Of a stretch of DNA of 39,858 nucleotides, positions 1 to 7,949 are shown piece by piece. Each line of letters starts with the position of its first letter. Positions within the stretch are counted from its first letter, which is position 1. Under the pieces are notes generated by a model. The model was not told the origin of the DNA and ran no database searches. It worked only from the letters and a program-made list of their open reading frames with translations. Made by a program: the position numbers and the translations under genes. This stretch comes from Cryomorphaceae bacterium (GTDB taxonomy: Bacteria > Bacteroidota > Bacteroidia > Flavobacteriales_D > Crocinitomicaceae), in assembly GCA_021300505.1 (NCBI GenBank), contig JAJTDQ010000006.1:1-39858 (forward strand), written 5' to 3'.

Positions 1-341
1 CCTTGATCTTCAACATTGATACACGTGCCAACCGTGTCCACATGTCCTTGAACAATGTGTCCGTCGAGTCTTCCATTCATTAACATGCAGCGTTCGAGAT
101 TCACTTTGGTGCCTTCCATCCATGAAGAAAGATTCGTTTTTTCCAAAGTCTCTCGAATGGCAGTAACGGTGTATTGATTGCTAGTAATGTCAACTACAGT
201 TAAACAACATCCATTGTGGGCCACACTCTGATCGATTTTTAGTTCATGGGTGAATGACGATTCAATCGTGAAATGAATATTTTCATTTTCCTTTCGAATG
301 GCTCGCACAACGCCGATTTGTTCTATGATTCCGGTAAACAT
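1..341 (-). CDS. ribE: riboflavin synthase, alpha chain (3' part outside window)
   Basis: Riboflavin synthase dismutates two 6,7-dimethyl-8-ribityllumazine molecules to riboflavin and 5-amino-6-ribitylaminouracil in the cytosol. The 113 visible residues begin MFTGIIEQIG, the N-terminal signature of the family. They continue with the lumazine-binding segment around NGCCLTV (residues 43-49) and the GRLDGHIVQGHVD segment (about 90-102) that starts the second lumazine-binding repeat. Only about half of the expected protein of roughly 200 residues is inside the window; the rest lies beyond base 1. The start codon is at 339-341. A TAnnTTTG-type -7 element on the same strand lies at 354-361, giving a short leader. 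The gene is divergent from the hydrolase at 376. Confidence 0.93.
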   Translation of the reverse strand, partial: MFTGIIEQIGVVRAIRKENENIHFTIESSFTHELKIDQSVAHNGCCLTVVDITSNQYTVTAIRETLEKTNLSSWMEGTKVNLERCMLMNGRLDGHIVQGHVDTVGTCINVEDQ

Positions 342-343
342 TG

Positions 344-351
344 TATTTTTG
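344..351 (+). promoter_or_regulatory. putative -7 promoter element for the hydrolase/porin pair
   Basis: TATTTTTG matches the Bacteroidota sigma -7 consensus TAnnTTTG. A TTTG at 317-320 is a possible -33 element with a long spacer of 23 bases. The element sits 24 bases before the ATG at 376. Confidence 0.45.
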
Positions 352-353
352 CT

Positions 354-361
354 CAAAGATA
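354..361 (-). promoter_or_regulatory. putative -7 promoter element for ribE
   Basis: On the minus strand this reads TATCTTTG, a match to TAnnTTTG, 12 bases upstream of the ribE ATG. It lies back-to-back with the plus-strand element at 344-351. No clear -33 TTG was seen at the expected distance. Confidence 0.45.
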
Positions 362-375
362 CGCATTGCAGTGAT

Positions 376-1323
376 ATGATATTGTTTTCCCTTTTTCGAG
401 CACCCTTTGGGGGAATTTTAAAATTGGTGATTCCATTGTCGTCGATTTTATTGCTGTTTTCCTGCAATCCTGTTGTCTTCGTTAAGAAACAAGGGGCTCG
501 GCAATTGAAGCGGAAGGACATTCTACCCTTTACTTTATCGACAGAAAACTTCACGATGAAGTATTGGAAGGGCGGGAATGGTCCTGTACTTCTTTTTTTG
601 CATGGCTTTGGTGGAGATGCACTTTTTACCTACCAAAACGAATTGGCTATTCTTGCCAAAAATCACACGGTGATCGCTCCTGACTTGCTCTGGTTTGGAG
701 AAAGTCATTCGAGTTTACCAACAAACATCGAAAGTCAAATTAGTGCGATCGAAAGATTACTCAAGGAATTAAATGTCGATACCTTTTCGTTGATTGGTCA
801 AAGTTATGGGGGATTTATTGCGGTGCTCTTGGCAGAAAAGTTTCCAGAAAAAATTGACCGTTTATGCATTGCCAATTCACCTGGACCGGTATACAATAAA
901 GCGCTTATTGATGAGGTATGCGAAACGCACGGGTTCAGTTCGATTCAAGATGCTTTTGTTTTCGATACGTATGAAGGTGTTCAACCCTTATTGGACTTGG
1001 CTTCCTATAGCAATACTAAATTTCCTGTTTGGCTTTTGAAGTTGATGTATGAAACAAATTTTTCGTCGTACAAAAATGAGCAACGCGGTTTGTTGTCGTC
1101 TCTTATGGCTGAGCCTGAGCGGCCCGAAGCAATAGACGCACTGAAACGAATGCATGTGATGGTACTTTGGGGTGAGTATGACGAATTGTTTTATCTCTCA
1201 GAAGGACAACGCTTTGCTGACGCAATAAACGCTAAATTTGTGGTGATCAAAGATGTAGGTCACGCGCCACAAATGGACGATCGAAAAGCGTTTACTAAGG
1301 TTGTCAAAGAATTTTTTAATTAA
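376..1323 (+). CDS. alpha/beta-hydrolase fold lipoprotein
   Basis: This is a 315-residue serine hydrolase of the alpha/beta fold; the substrate is unknown. Visible motifs are the oxyanion segment HGFGG, the nucleophile elbow GQSYGG, a likely acid in WGEYDE and a catalytic histidine in VGHAPQMD near the C-terminus. The N-terminus is hydrophobic and ends in a lipobox-like LFSC (Cys30), so the protein is probably a lipoprotein. The reading frame stays open upstream to 298, but that would overlap ribE. I chose the ATG at 376 because the signal sequence begins there and a promoter-like TATTTTTG lies just upstream. The porin gene follows 10 bases after the stop, so the two probably form an operon. 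Confidence 0.85.
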   Translation: MILFSLFRAPFGGILKLVIPLSSILLLFSCNPVVFVKKQGARQLKRKDILPFTLSTENFTMKYWKGGNGPVLLFLHGFGGDALFTYQNELAILAKNHTVIAPDLLWFGESHSSLPTNIESQISAIERLLKELNVDTFSLIGQSYGGFIAVLLAEKFPEKIDRLCIANSPGPVYNKALIDEVCETHGFSSIQDAFVFDTYEGVQPLLDLASYSNTKFPVWLLKLMYETNFSSYKNEQRGLLSSLMAEPERPEAIDALKRMHVMVLWGEYDELFYLSEGQRFADAINAKFVVIKDVGHAPQMDDRKAFTKVVKEFFN

Positions 1324-1333
1324 ATAGAAAAAA

Positions 1334-2428
1334 ATGAGTTTTAGGTTAATGATCAGTTTAGGGTTGGTATCCATTGTGTTTAGTCATGTAAACGCACAAC
1401 TTGTCGATACAACCAAAGCAGGTATATTCCGCTTGGGTGGCGGCTTGGATGCGTACTATGCGTTGAACTTGAAAGACATGAAAAGTAATAACATTCCTTA
1501 TTTTGTGTCATCGGCGCGTAACAATGAGTTCAATATCAACATGGCCTACCTTGATTTTACCTTTGAAAGCGAACGGATTAAATTTCGTTTTGTACCAGGG
1601 ATGGGAACATACATGAACGCCAATTATGCCGCAGAACCAGGCTTATTGAAGATTCCATTGGAAGCAAAAGGCGCGGTGCGTTTGGCAAAGAAAAAGGATG
1701 TTTGGTTAGAAATGGGGGTCCTTGGTTCGCCCTATACCAATGAAAATCCATTCTCTAAAGACCAGTTGATGTATTCCCGTAGTTTGGCTCCAGAATATGT
1801 GCCATATTACATGTGTGGAGCACGTGTGACATCACAATTGACGGATAAGTTTAAATTGAGTGCTTTTGTCATCAATGGATGGCAACAAATTAAGGATGTG
1901 AATGATGGCAAATCTTTAGGTACCTCTGTGGAGTACAAGACGGGAAAACATTCTACCTTATTTTGGAACACCTATATTGGGAGTGAGCGCTCTAGCCAGA
2001 ATACCGACTTTAGGAATCGCTATTTTACAGATGTGTATTGGGTTTATCAAGGTGGTCCGAAATGGTCGTTCTCTTCATGTGTTTATTTCGGTAATCAGCA
2101 ACGCATGCTTACGAAGTTGGAGAATCATTTCTGGTGGCAAGCCAACGCTGCGGCGCGTTACTCTTTTGGCAAGTGGGGATCTATTTCTGCTCGGGCAGAA
2201 TATTTCCATGACCCACACGCTATTCAACTTTCGCCTATCACCACGGCCAATGGTTTCAAGTGCTTCGGCTATTCCTTGGGCTATTCTATTCCTATTGAAT
2301 CCAATGCGATGATTCGCTTTGAATTCAAGGATTTGGTGTCGAGAGGGAAAGGATTATTTTACGATCAGAGCAATGCTGAGGTAAAATCAATGCCTTTGCT
2401 GTTTGCCAATCTGACGGTGTGGTTTTAG
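1334..2428 (+). CDS. outer-membrane beta-barrel porin, BBP2/OmpL-like
   Basis: A 364-residue protein with a signal peptide ending at NAQ (residues 20-22). The rest consists of alternating hydrophobic strands rich in aromatic residues, ending in Phe (LTVWF), the usual C-terminus of an outer-membrane barrel. The overall pattern resembles the Bacteroidota family of putative beta-barrel porin 2 (OmpL-like) proteins: an early GGLDAYYALN segment and repeated K-F-x-x-S-A-F strands with central Gly/Tyr. Members are thought to be diffusion channels. It sits 10 bases behind the alpha/beta hydrolase, suggesting co-transcription. The substrate cannot be told from the sequence. Confidence 0.75.
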   Translation: MSFRLMISLGLVSIVFSHVNAQLVDTTKAGIFRLGGGLDAYYALNLKDMKSNNIPYFVSSARNNEFNINMAYLDFTFESERIKFRFVPGMGTYMNANYAAEPGLLKIPLEAKGAVRLAKKKDVWLEMGVLGSPYTNENPFSKDQLMYSRSLAPEYVPYYMCGARVTSQLTDKFKLSAFVINGWQQIKDVNDGKSLGTSVEYKTGKHSTLFWNTYIGSERSSQNTDFRNRYFTDVYWVYQGGPKWSFSSCVYFGNQQRMLTKLENHFWWQANAAARYSFGKWGSISARAEYFHDPHAIQLSPITTANGFKCFGYSLGYSIPIESNAMIRFEFKDLVSRGKGLFYDQSNAEVKSMPLLFANLTVWF

Positions 2429-2811
2429 ACTACAATTCACATTCAGGTAACATTGAACTTTAAAAATTTCGTAATTTCGCGAACCCGAGAAACCAATACC
2501 TTACAGTGTTAGTAGGGTATTCTGTTTCTTTAGGTTATGAACGAGTTAGGTAAGAATTTCCGAATTATTATATTCGGTTTGGAGTCTCTATCTTATGTGT
2601 GACTTCGAATAACCCAACTGTTTTCATTTGACTAATTGTCTCTAAATCAAATTTTTAATTGGTTTTTCACCTGTTTAAGTGAATTTAGTCGTAAGTAAGC
2701 GACAAATAACCGAATCGAAGGAATCGTTTGTGGGAACTTTGTAATGTCGAATTCAGGGAACCACTTCTGAAGGGAAACAGGATCATTATTCAACTATTTA
2801 AATTTTCACAG
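2429..2811. other. 383-base intergenic region with small inverted repeats
   Basis: No credible gene was found between the porin and the first SSB. Two dyads are visible. AGAAAC..ATACC (2488-2500) pairs with GGTAT..GTTTCT (2516-2529). CCGAAT (2560-2565) pairs with ATTCGG (2572-2577) around a 6-base loop. Neither is followed by a convincing T-run. A GAACTTTG near 2740 is one base off the TAnnTTTG consensus and could be the SSB promoter. The region could hold a long leader or a small RNA, but nothing identifies one. Confidence 0.4.
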
Positions 2812-3159
2812 ATGAACAGCTTAAGAAACAAGGTGAATTTAATTGGGCGTCTCGGAGCACAGCCAGAAATTTCCAGTTTAGAATCAGGTCGCATGCTTGC
2901 GCGATTTACACTTGCAACAAATGAGAGGTATAAGGATAAAAACGAAGTGTGGCAGGACAATACGCAATGGCATACCATCAATGCTTGGGGAAAGGTCGCT
3001 GAAAAGGCACAGAAATCTCTCGATAAAGGAGTTGAGGTGGTTATAGAGGGAAAATTGGTGCAGCAATCCTATGAGACAAAAGGGGGTGAAAAGCGCTACT
3101 CCACAGTTGTTGAAGCATCCGACTTTATGCTAATAAGTCCGAAATCAGCAAAAGAATAA
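2812..3159 (+). CDS. single-stranded DNA-binding protein, first of three tandem paralogues
   Basis: A 115-residue OB-fold protein of the bacterial SSB family, which coats single-stranded DNA in the cytosol. SSB hallmarks are the opening NKVNLIGRLG, the ARFTLATNE strand, the TQWHTINAWGKVAE segment containing the conserved W-H..W-G core, and the VVIEGKL strand. The frame is open back to 2728, but alignment to the family start favours ATG 2812. It ends in PKSAKE and lacks the acidic DDDxPF tail that housekeeping SSBs use to recruit partners. It is therefore probably an accessory SSB, with the main copy elsewhere. Two further SSB-like genes follow at gaps of 31 and 28 bases. Confidence 0.92.
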   Translation: MNSLRNKVNLIGRLGAQPEISSLESGRMLARFTLATNERYKDKNEVWQDNTQWHTINAWGKVAEKAQKSLDKGVEVVIEGKLVQQSYETKGGEKRYSTVVEASDFMLISPKSAKE

Positions 3160-3190
3160 AAGATAAACGAATTGATATAAATGGATCTCT

Positions 3191-3502
3191 ATGAATCATG
3201 TCAATTTGATCGGGAAGGTTTGTTCCACGCCAAGGATTTTAGAAATGGAGAATGGTCGAAGAATTGCGCGTTTCACCATGATGACTGTAGAGTGCTACTT
3301 GGATGAAAAAGCGGTAACTAGAACGCGCTGTCATTGGCATCGTCTTATGGCATGGGGTAACTGGGTCAGGATATGCGAAGAACACGTTGTCGATGGCACT
3401 GAATTAGCGATTCAAGGAAGCCTAGTGACGCGCTTTTACTCTACCGGAAAAACAAGGCGAATAGCCGCTGAAGTTGAAGTCAATGACATGACTATCTTAT
3501 AG
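3191..3502 (+). CDS. divergent SSB-like OB-fold protein, second of three
   Basis: A 103-residue protein that aligns along its length with the genes on both sides: NHVNLIGKV at the N-terminus, IARFTMMT, CHWHRLMAWGNW in place of the usual WH..WGK core, and LAIQGSLVTR for the last OB strand. It is the most divergent of the three and contains three cysteines. There is no linker and no acidic C-terminal tail; the protein stops right after the OB fold. Start ATG 3191 is fixed by the conserved N-terminus. It is very probably co-transcribed with its neighbours and likely binds single-stranded DNA, although that is inferred from the fold only. Confidence 0.88.
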   Translation: MNHVNLIGKVCSTPRILEMENGRRIARFTMMTVECYLDEKAVTRTRCHWHRLMAWGNWVRICEEHVVDGTELAIQGSLVTRFYSTGKTRRIAAEVEVNDMTIL

Positions 3503-3530
3503 ATTTCATTGTATGAATAAATAGACAACG

Positions 3531-3851
3531 ATGATGAGAAACCACATTACATTGATCGGCCGCGTAGGTACATATGCGGAGATTACAAAGTTCGATAACG
3601 GAAGTAAGGTTGCACGATTCAGTATGTCAACAGAACGAAGTTATCGTGCATCCGATGGCAAGATAAAACAAGATATTGAATGGCACAGGCTTTTCGCGTG
3701 GGGAGATATGGCTCAATTCATCGAAAGTTATGCGGAGAAGGGTAAAAAAATCGCGATACATGGTAGACTGGTAAAGCGTACATTTCTAACGAAAGATGGT
3801 GCTCGACGAAGTGTGACGGAGGTGGAGGTTAAGAATTTTATGGGCATATAA
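3531..3851 (+). CDS. SSB-like OB-fold protein, third of three
   Basis: A 106-residue SSB paralogue: NHITLIGRVG, ARFSMSTER, EWHRLFAWGDMA, IAIHGRLVKRTF and a final EVEVKNFMGI. Like the two preceding genes it ends at the OB core without the partner-binding acidic tail. The start is at one of two adjacent ATGs, 3531 or 3534. A strong rho-independent terminator begins 34 bases after the stop, so this is the last gene of the three-SSB unit. Specific roles in competence, recombination or mobile-DNA handling are possible but not shown. Confidence 0.9.
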   Translation: MMRNHITLIGRVGTYAEITKFDNGSKVARFSMSTERSYRASDGKIKQDIEWHRLFAWGDMAQFIESYAEKGKKIAIHGRLVKRTFLTKDGARRSVTEVEVKNFMGI

Positions 3852-3884
3852 CATTAACCTAGCAACTCTACTACGCTAAAGAGG

Positions 3885-3910
3885 ACGGTCGCCAATGGCG
3901 GCCGTTTTTT
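3885..3910 (+). terminator. rho-independent terminator after the SSB cluster
   Basis: ACGGTCGCC (3885-3893), loop AAT, GGCGGCCGT (3897-3905; one G-T wobble), then a T-run. It lies 34 bases downstream of the third SSB stop. Confidence 0.9.
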
Positions 3911-3923
3911 ATTATTTGGCTTC

Positions 3924-3995
3924 GAGGGCCTCAGCCAACACGAGAACCTCAGCCAACACGGGAGCCTCAGCAAATACGGGAGCTTCAGTCAACGA
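3924..3995. repeat. four degenerate 18-bp tandem repeats
   Basis: Four consecutive 18-base units (3924, 3942, 3960, 3978) share the pattern GRGrrCcTCAGCcAAcAc. They sit directly after the SSB terminator and before the 3' end of the Wzi-like gene. The length is a multiple of three and one minus-strand frame is open across it. No start codon or longer gene accompanies that frame, so I treat it as a non-coding minisatellite. Confidence 0.85.
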
Positions 3996-4079
3996 GTTTT
4001 GGCTAGCAAACGATACAATATATCTTTAAACCGTTGCACTATTTTGTTGCCTGAGGCTATCGAAGTCAACACGTTCCGT

Positions 4080-5510
4080 CTAGTAATTCCTGCGGTCGTT
4101 CCACAACTGACTTCGGATGCCAATCATTGGGATATACGAATACCTGCCAAATGCACTATCGTATCGGAACTGTTGCTCGACGAAAGCGTTTAAATTCCCT
4201 TGTTTGGAAATTAGGTAAGAAACAGTGAGTAATGTTCTAAACCCATTGTTGCCTAGTCCCTGACCTATGTGATGGCCATAATTCGTTGTTCTAAATGTAT
4301 AAGGAACATAGATATCACCACCATAGCTGCTCCCATCTTTGTCATATCCACGGAGGAAGTAACTCACAAACAAATTGCCACTCCACCGGTCTTTTTTAAC
4401 CTTAACCTCGCCCAAAAGTTCCATGAAATTAGAACCGTATGGATGTGCTAGTGTCATATCTTGGTTACCATAATTCTGCCCATTGTTGAGGTGAGAATAA
4501 GTAAACGGTCGCACAGCATTGTATTCGAGTCGATAAAACCAGAGTGCTTTGTGCGCTTCAATATTTCCTTTCACACCTATTTGTCCACCATACTTGTTGG
4601 CCCACCATCCTGTTTTGTTTTTAATTTCAGTTAAGAAAAACTCATCTAAGATAAACTGACCATAAATTGTGTGTTTTTTGATGTGGGCGCTGAAGCTTAC
4701 TCCCAAAAGCACATTGTCCGAAGAGCCAAGCGCGTATTCCTGAGGACGATAGAAGATTACAGGATTGAGGTATTCAACTTCATATCCTCTGCGTAAAGCC
4801 GTGTCTTTAGGTTGGAAAATGACAGTTTCAAAAACACCAATATTCAACCATTTCGCTGCATTAAAACTAATGTGATGTGTTGCGCCATTTTTCAAAAACC
4901 AATTGTCATTTTTCTGTTCTCTAAAGAATTGATACAACACCGTATATTCCAAGCGCCAAAACTTCGCACGAATTTGTCCGAATGGATAAGGCTTACCATA
5001 ATCACTTAAAAACAGCGAACGCGATCCTTCACCGATAAAGTTGTGGTCTAGTCCAACTTGGAAATTAAATATTGAATTTGGTGTGTATCCAATTCTTGCA
5101 CGCACATCTGTATATAACGTATTGTTTTTGAGTGGGCTAGAAAAATACGTTTTTGGTGCGTAGATAGAATCACTCAACCCAATCCCCTCGATGGCACCAA
5201 CGCGAAAAGCCCACTTATCCTTAATGGAACTTTCAAGAAGAATTCCAGCGCCAACGCGGTATTGCGCGAACCCTCCATAGCGGAATCCAGCTTCACCAAT
5301 TGATGTTATAGATAGAAAAGAGGAATCTTTGTGCAGTTGACGTATTCCCATTGAATGTTGACGAATCAAAGGCAAAACACCAGTATGTGTCTTCAGTGTG
5401 CGTGGCAATACTGCCTGTTCACCTGGTTGTTCTTCGACTACGAAGTTGATGCCACTTTGTCCAAAACCAAAGTGACAGATGAATAAAACTAGGGTGAGTA
5501 TCCACTTCAT
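4080..5510 (-). CDS. Wzi/RemB-like outer-membrane barrel protein (second of pair)
   Basis: A 476-residue secreted beta-barrel candidate with a signal peptide (MKWILTLVLFICHFGFGQ). A central FIGEGSRSLFLSDYG segment is the signature shared by Bacteroidota capsule-assembly Wzi-like and gliding-motility RemB-like outer-membrane proteins. Strands rich in Tyr, Trp and Asn fill the rest. It resembles the upstream gene throughout and is a diverged paralogue. Its ATG overlaps the upstream stop codon by one base (TGATG), so translation is probably coupled. It stops at 4080 with a C-terminal RRNY and shows no T9SS signal. The role may be polysaccharide attachment or gliding; the sequence does not decide. 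Confidence 0.72.
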   Translation of the reverse strand: MKWILTLVLFICHFGFGQSGINFVVEEQPGEQAVLPRTLKTHTGVLPLIRQHSMGIRQLHKDSSFLSITSIGEAGFRYGGFAQYRVGAGILLESSIKDKWAFRVGAIEGIGLSDSIYAPKTYFSSPLKNNTLYTDVRARIGYTPNSIFNFQVGLDHNFIGEGSRSLFLSDYGKPYPFGQIRAKFWRLEYTVLYQFFREQKNDNWFLKNGATHHISFNAAKWLNIGVFETVIFQPKDTALRRGYEVEYLNPVIFYRPQEYALGSSDNVLLGVSFSAHIKKHTIYGQFILDEFFLTEIKNKTGWWANKYGGQIGVKGNIEAHKALWFYRLEYNAVRPFTYSHLNNGQNYGNQDMTLAHPYGSNFMELLGEVKVKKDRWSGNLFVSYFLRGYDKDGSSYGGDIYVPYTFRTTNYGHHIGQGLGNNGFRTLLTVSYLISKQGNLNAFVEQQFRYDSAFGRYSYIPMIGIRSQLWNDRRNY

Positions 5511-7057
5511 CAGAAATCCGAATAACGATTGTTAATTGCTGTCCGCAGCCCGAAATTCAACGCACTCGTCATGCTCGGATCTGCTGCTGAACCATAACGA
5601 AAATCTCCCGAAACAAAGAAACACAAGTTCATCTTTCGGTTGACCCGGTAACCACATTCGACATGATGTAAAATGATGGTGCCGTCAATGGCGAGCTGCT
5701 CTTTCGGCACGGAAAGTAACGCTGTTGACCTGTAATCTTTAAGAAGGTAAAGGTTTGTTCGGAAACCAGCATACCATCGTTTTTTATCATATGAATAACG
5801 CAGTATTATTTCGTGAAAACTATTTCCTTTTGGATGCGCCATAGCAACGTTTCCATGGGTGTAATTCAGTCTGATGTTTGATGCAACGTACATGTCTTTT
5901 GTGGCATAGTTGTATTCGACTTGAATCATGGAAAAGCATTTCTTCCCGAAATAGTTGCGGTAACCCACTTGAGCCGCGAAATGGGAGAGCGAAAAGTTGG
6001 AAACCACAAATTGTCCATAAAATCGTTGGTTTTCACTCGCGACAAGTGAGAAATTCAATCCAAGCAATTGGCTTGCCTGACTATCTTTTACGATTAAGCC
6101 ATTTATTACAGGAATTGGGTTAAAATAGAGAGGATTGATCGGGCTAGATGTGATTGAATCACCTCTATACCACACGACACTTTCAAACAAACTGATGGCC
6201 AACTTATCGGTAGCGCGAAAAGTCAGGTAATTGACAGAGGTACCTTTTGTTTCGTAATATGCTTCGACTGTATTGTACACTGCTTTTCGCATGAAATTCA
6301 TCGATCGCATTCGTAAGTAATTGAATTCCCAATGTGTATTGATCTTGTAATCTAACCTCACGAACGGAGTTGGCAATGCATTGTCGGACAATAGCACCGA
6401 ACGGTAGCCATCTCCAATAAATTGCGAAGTGTTTCCGGCGCTTATTGCCAGTTGTTGCCAAGGTCTATAAACGATATTTCCCACAGCATAGGCATAATCA
6501 AAGGCATCTTCTTTAAACGGCTTGGATCGAGCACTTCCGGGAATAACTGCATTTTGTGTGGTGTAGATTCCAGTTGTTTGATTAGGGTATAGCTCACCAA
6601 TAGATTGATAAAAGGAGGATTCATAACGCGTAAATCGTGCTTGATTTTCATAAATCGACGTACTAAAGGAAAAGTTCTTCATTAAATCTCCCTCGATAAA
6701 AATTCCACGTGTATTTTGAAATAGTCGTTTTTTAGCAGTATCGGAAAAATCTTTTCCAATTGAGAAATCGACAATAGGTGAAATGGATAGGTGATAATCA
6801 TCTCCCTTGAATTCAAATAGATGTTGTTTAAAGATCCGCTCACCACCATCGTAATACTGAACACTTGAATCGCGTAACCATCGGTCTGAGTGCACATCAC
6901 CCTCCAGAACGGGCAAAAATCCTGAGCCTGTGGAGTAGTGACTATTTTTCGTGTTGAACAGTTGGTCCTTGTAAAAGGAATGCAATAGCACGGTGTTCTG
7001 TTGTGAATAGCTGAAATGAACACCAAGGAAAAGCAATATGACAATCAGAATTCTCAT
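5510..7057 (-). CDS. Wzi/RemB-like outer-membrane barrel protein (first of pair)
   Basis: A 515-residue protein with a clear signal peptide (MRILIVILLFLGVHFSYSQ) followed by many amphipathic strands. The motif FIGDGYRSVLLSD is characteristic of the Wzi-like/RemB-like group in Flavobacteria. A paralogue follows directly with a one-base TGATG overlap. The cysQ gene precedes it with only two bases between stop and start, so all three appear to be one transcript running leftwards. The assignment rests on this motif and the barrel-like composition. RemB (gliding) versus Wzi (capsule) function cannot be separated here. Confidence 0.72.
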   Translation of the reverse strand: MRILIVILLFLGVHFSYSQQNTVLLHSFYKDQLFNTKNSHYSTGSGFLPVLEGDVHSDRWLRDSSVQYYDGGERIFKQHLFEFKGDDYHLSISPIVDFSIGKDFSDTAKKRLFQNTRGIFIEGDLMKNFSFSTSIYENQARFTRYESSFYQSIGELYPNQTTGIYTTQNAVIPGSARSKPFKEDAFDYAYAVGNIVYRPWQQLAISAGNTSQFIGDGYRSVLLSDNALPTPFVRLDYKINTHWEFNYLRMRSMNFMRKAVYNTVEAYYETKGTSVNYLTFRATDKLAISLFESVVWYRGDSITSSPINPLYFNPIPVINGLIVKDSQASQLLGLNFSLVASENQRFYGQFVVSNFSLSHFAAQVGYRNYFGKKCFSMIQVEYNYATKDMYVASNIRLNYTHGNVAMAHPKGNSFHEIILRYSYDKKRWYAGFRTNLYLLKDYRSTALLSVPKEQLAIDGTIILHHVECGYRVNRKMNLCFFVSGDFRYGSAADPSMTSALNFGLRTAINNRYSDF

Positions 7058-7059
7058 CT

Positions 7060-7863
7060 CTACTCTTTGGTCATGGCAAATGAATGTGCTACAAAATAGG
7101 GATTCGTTAAGTTTTCTTTGTTGTAATACAGTGGCTCAATGCGTTCGGCATGTAGCACGCGTCCACCAACACCTTCTAAGAGTGCTTGTCCAGCGGCGAT
7201 GTCCCATTCCATGGTTGGGGCAAATCGAGGATAAACATCTGCTTCACCGCGCACTAAATGAAAAAACTTCAAGGCTGAGCCCATACGGATAAAGTTCACT
7301 TCGCCATGATTTTCTTTCAGCTCATTGATAAACTTCAAGTCCGTTCCCGAGTGGTGACTCCGAGAACTCGCCATGATGATCGGCGAATTTTGCTCAACTC
7401 TACTATTGATTTTCTCCCATTTTGTGGAATCCTCGAAATGCTCAAACTCACTTTCAAATACACCTGTTTCTGCTCCACCAAAAATGAGGCGGCGCATAGT
7501 TGGTGAAGCGATTATGCCAAAGACAGGTTTTTTTTGTCGAATGAGTGCGATGTTCACACAGAATTCACCATTCCTTTTGACAAATTCTTTGGTGCCATCT
7601 AAGGGGTCAACACACCACAGCTCTTCCCAAAATTGTCGTTCATCGAATGATTTCTTGGCGCTTTCTTCACCGGTCATTGGAATCCCAGTAGAATAAAGGT
7701 ATTCTTCAATTATTTCCGAAGAGGCTAAATCTGCTTGGGTAACGGGAGAACCATCAATTTTGAATTCAGTGTCAAAACCTTCCGAATAGATTTCCATTAT
7801 TTTTTCTGCTGCCGCAATGGATGCGCGGATAGCGGTGAGATAATGGTCTGGAAGTAACTGCAT
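7060..7863 (-). CDS. cysQ: 3'(2'),5'-bisphosphate nucleotidase
   Basis: CysQ hydrolyses 3'-phosphoadenosine 5'-phosphate to AMP, removing the by-product of sulfate assimilation. The 267-residue protein has the full inositol-monophosphatase-type metal site: GEE (residues 65-67), DPLDGT (86-91) and a C-terminal EWDIAAGQALL. An early KIDGSPVTQAD segment is typical of CysQ. The start ATG at 7861-7863 fits the family, and a TATTTTTG element lies only about 9 bases upstream. It heads a tight minus-strand unit with the two Wzi/RemB-like genes. Pairing a housekeeping phosphatase with barrels suggests shared transcription rather than a shared pathway. Confidence 0.93.
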   Translation of the reverse strand: MQLLPDHYLTAIRASIAAAEKIMEIYSEGFDTEFKIDGSPVTQADLASSEIIEEYLYSTGIPMTGEESAKKSFDERQFWEELWCVDPLDGTKEFVKRNGEFCVNIALIRQKKPVFGIIASPTMRRLIFGGAETGVFESEFEHFEDSTKWEKINSRVEQNSPIIMASSRSHHSGTDLKFINELKENHGEVNFIRMGSALKFFHLVRGEADVYPRFAPTMEWDIAAGQALLEGVGGRVLHAERIEPLYYNKENLTNPYFVAHSFAMTKE

Positions 7864-7871
7864 AGGTGATT

Positions 7872-7879
7872 CAAAAATA
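7872..7879 (-). promoter_or_regulatory. putative -7 promoter element for cysQ
   Basis: The minus strand reads TATTTTTG, a match to TAnnTTTG, ending 8 bases before the cysQ ATG. The implied leader is almost nil. No well-placed -33 TTG was found. Confidence 0.4.
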
Positions 7880-7905
7880 GCGATTCTTACAAAATGACTA
7901 AAAAT

Positions 7906-7933
7906 AAAAAAGGACCGATTTACGGTCCCTTTT
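7906..7933 (-). terminator. rho-independent terminator after the T9SS gene
   Basis: GGACCG (7912-7917), loop ATTTA, CGGTCC (7923-7928), flanked by A and T runs, so it can work in both directions. On the minus strand it ends the gene at 7950-8726 before cysQ. Confidence 0.9.
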
Positions 7934-7949
7934 TAAAAGTGCTCTATAA

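Noticed and set aside
2812-3851. Prophage or plasmid origin for the SSB genes
   Set aside because: No phage, replication or mobilisation gene lies nearby; the neighbours are ordinary chromosomal genes.
3924-3995. Possible CRISPR array
   Set aside because: The 18-base units touch each other with no spacers, and no cas genes are nearby.
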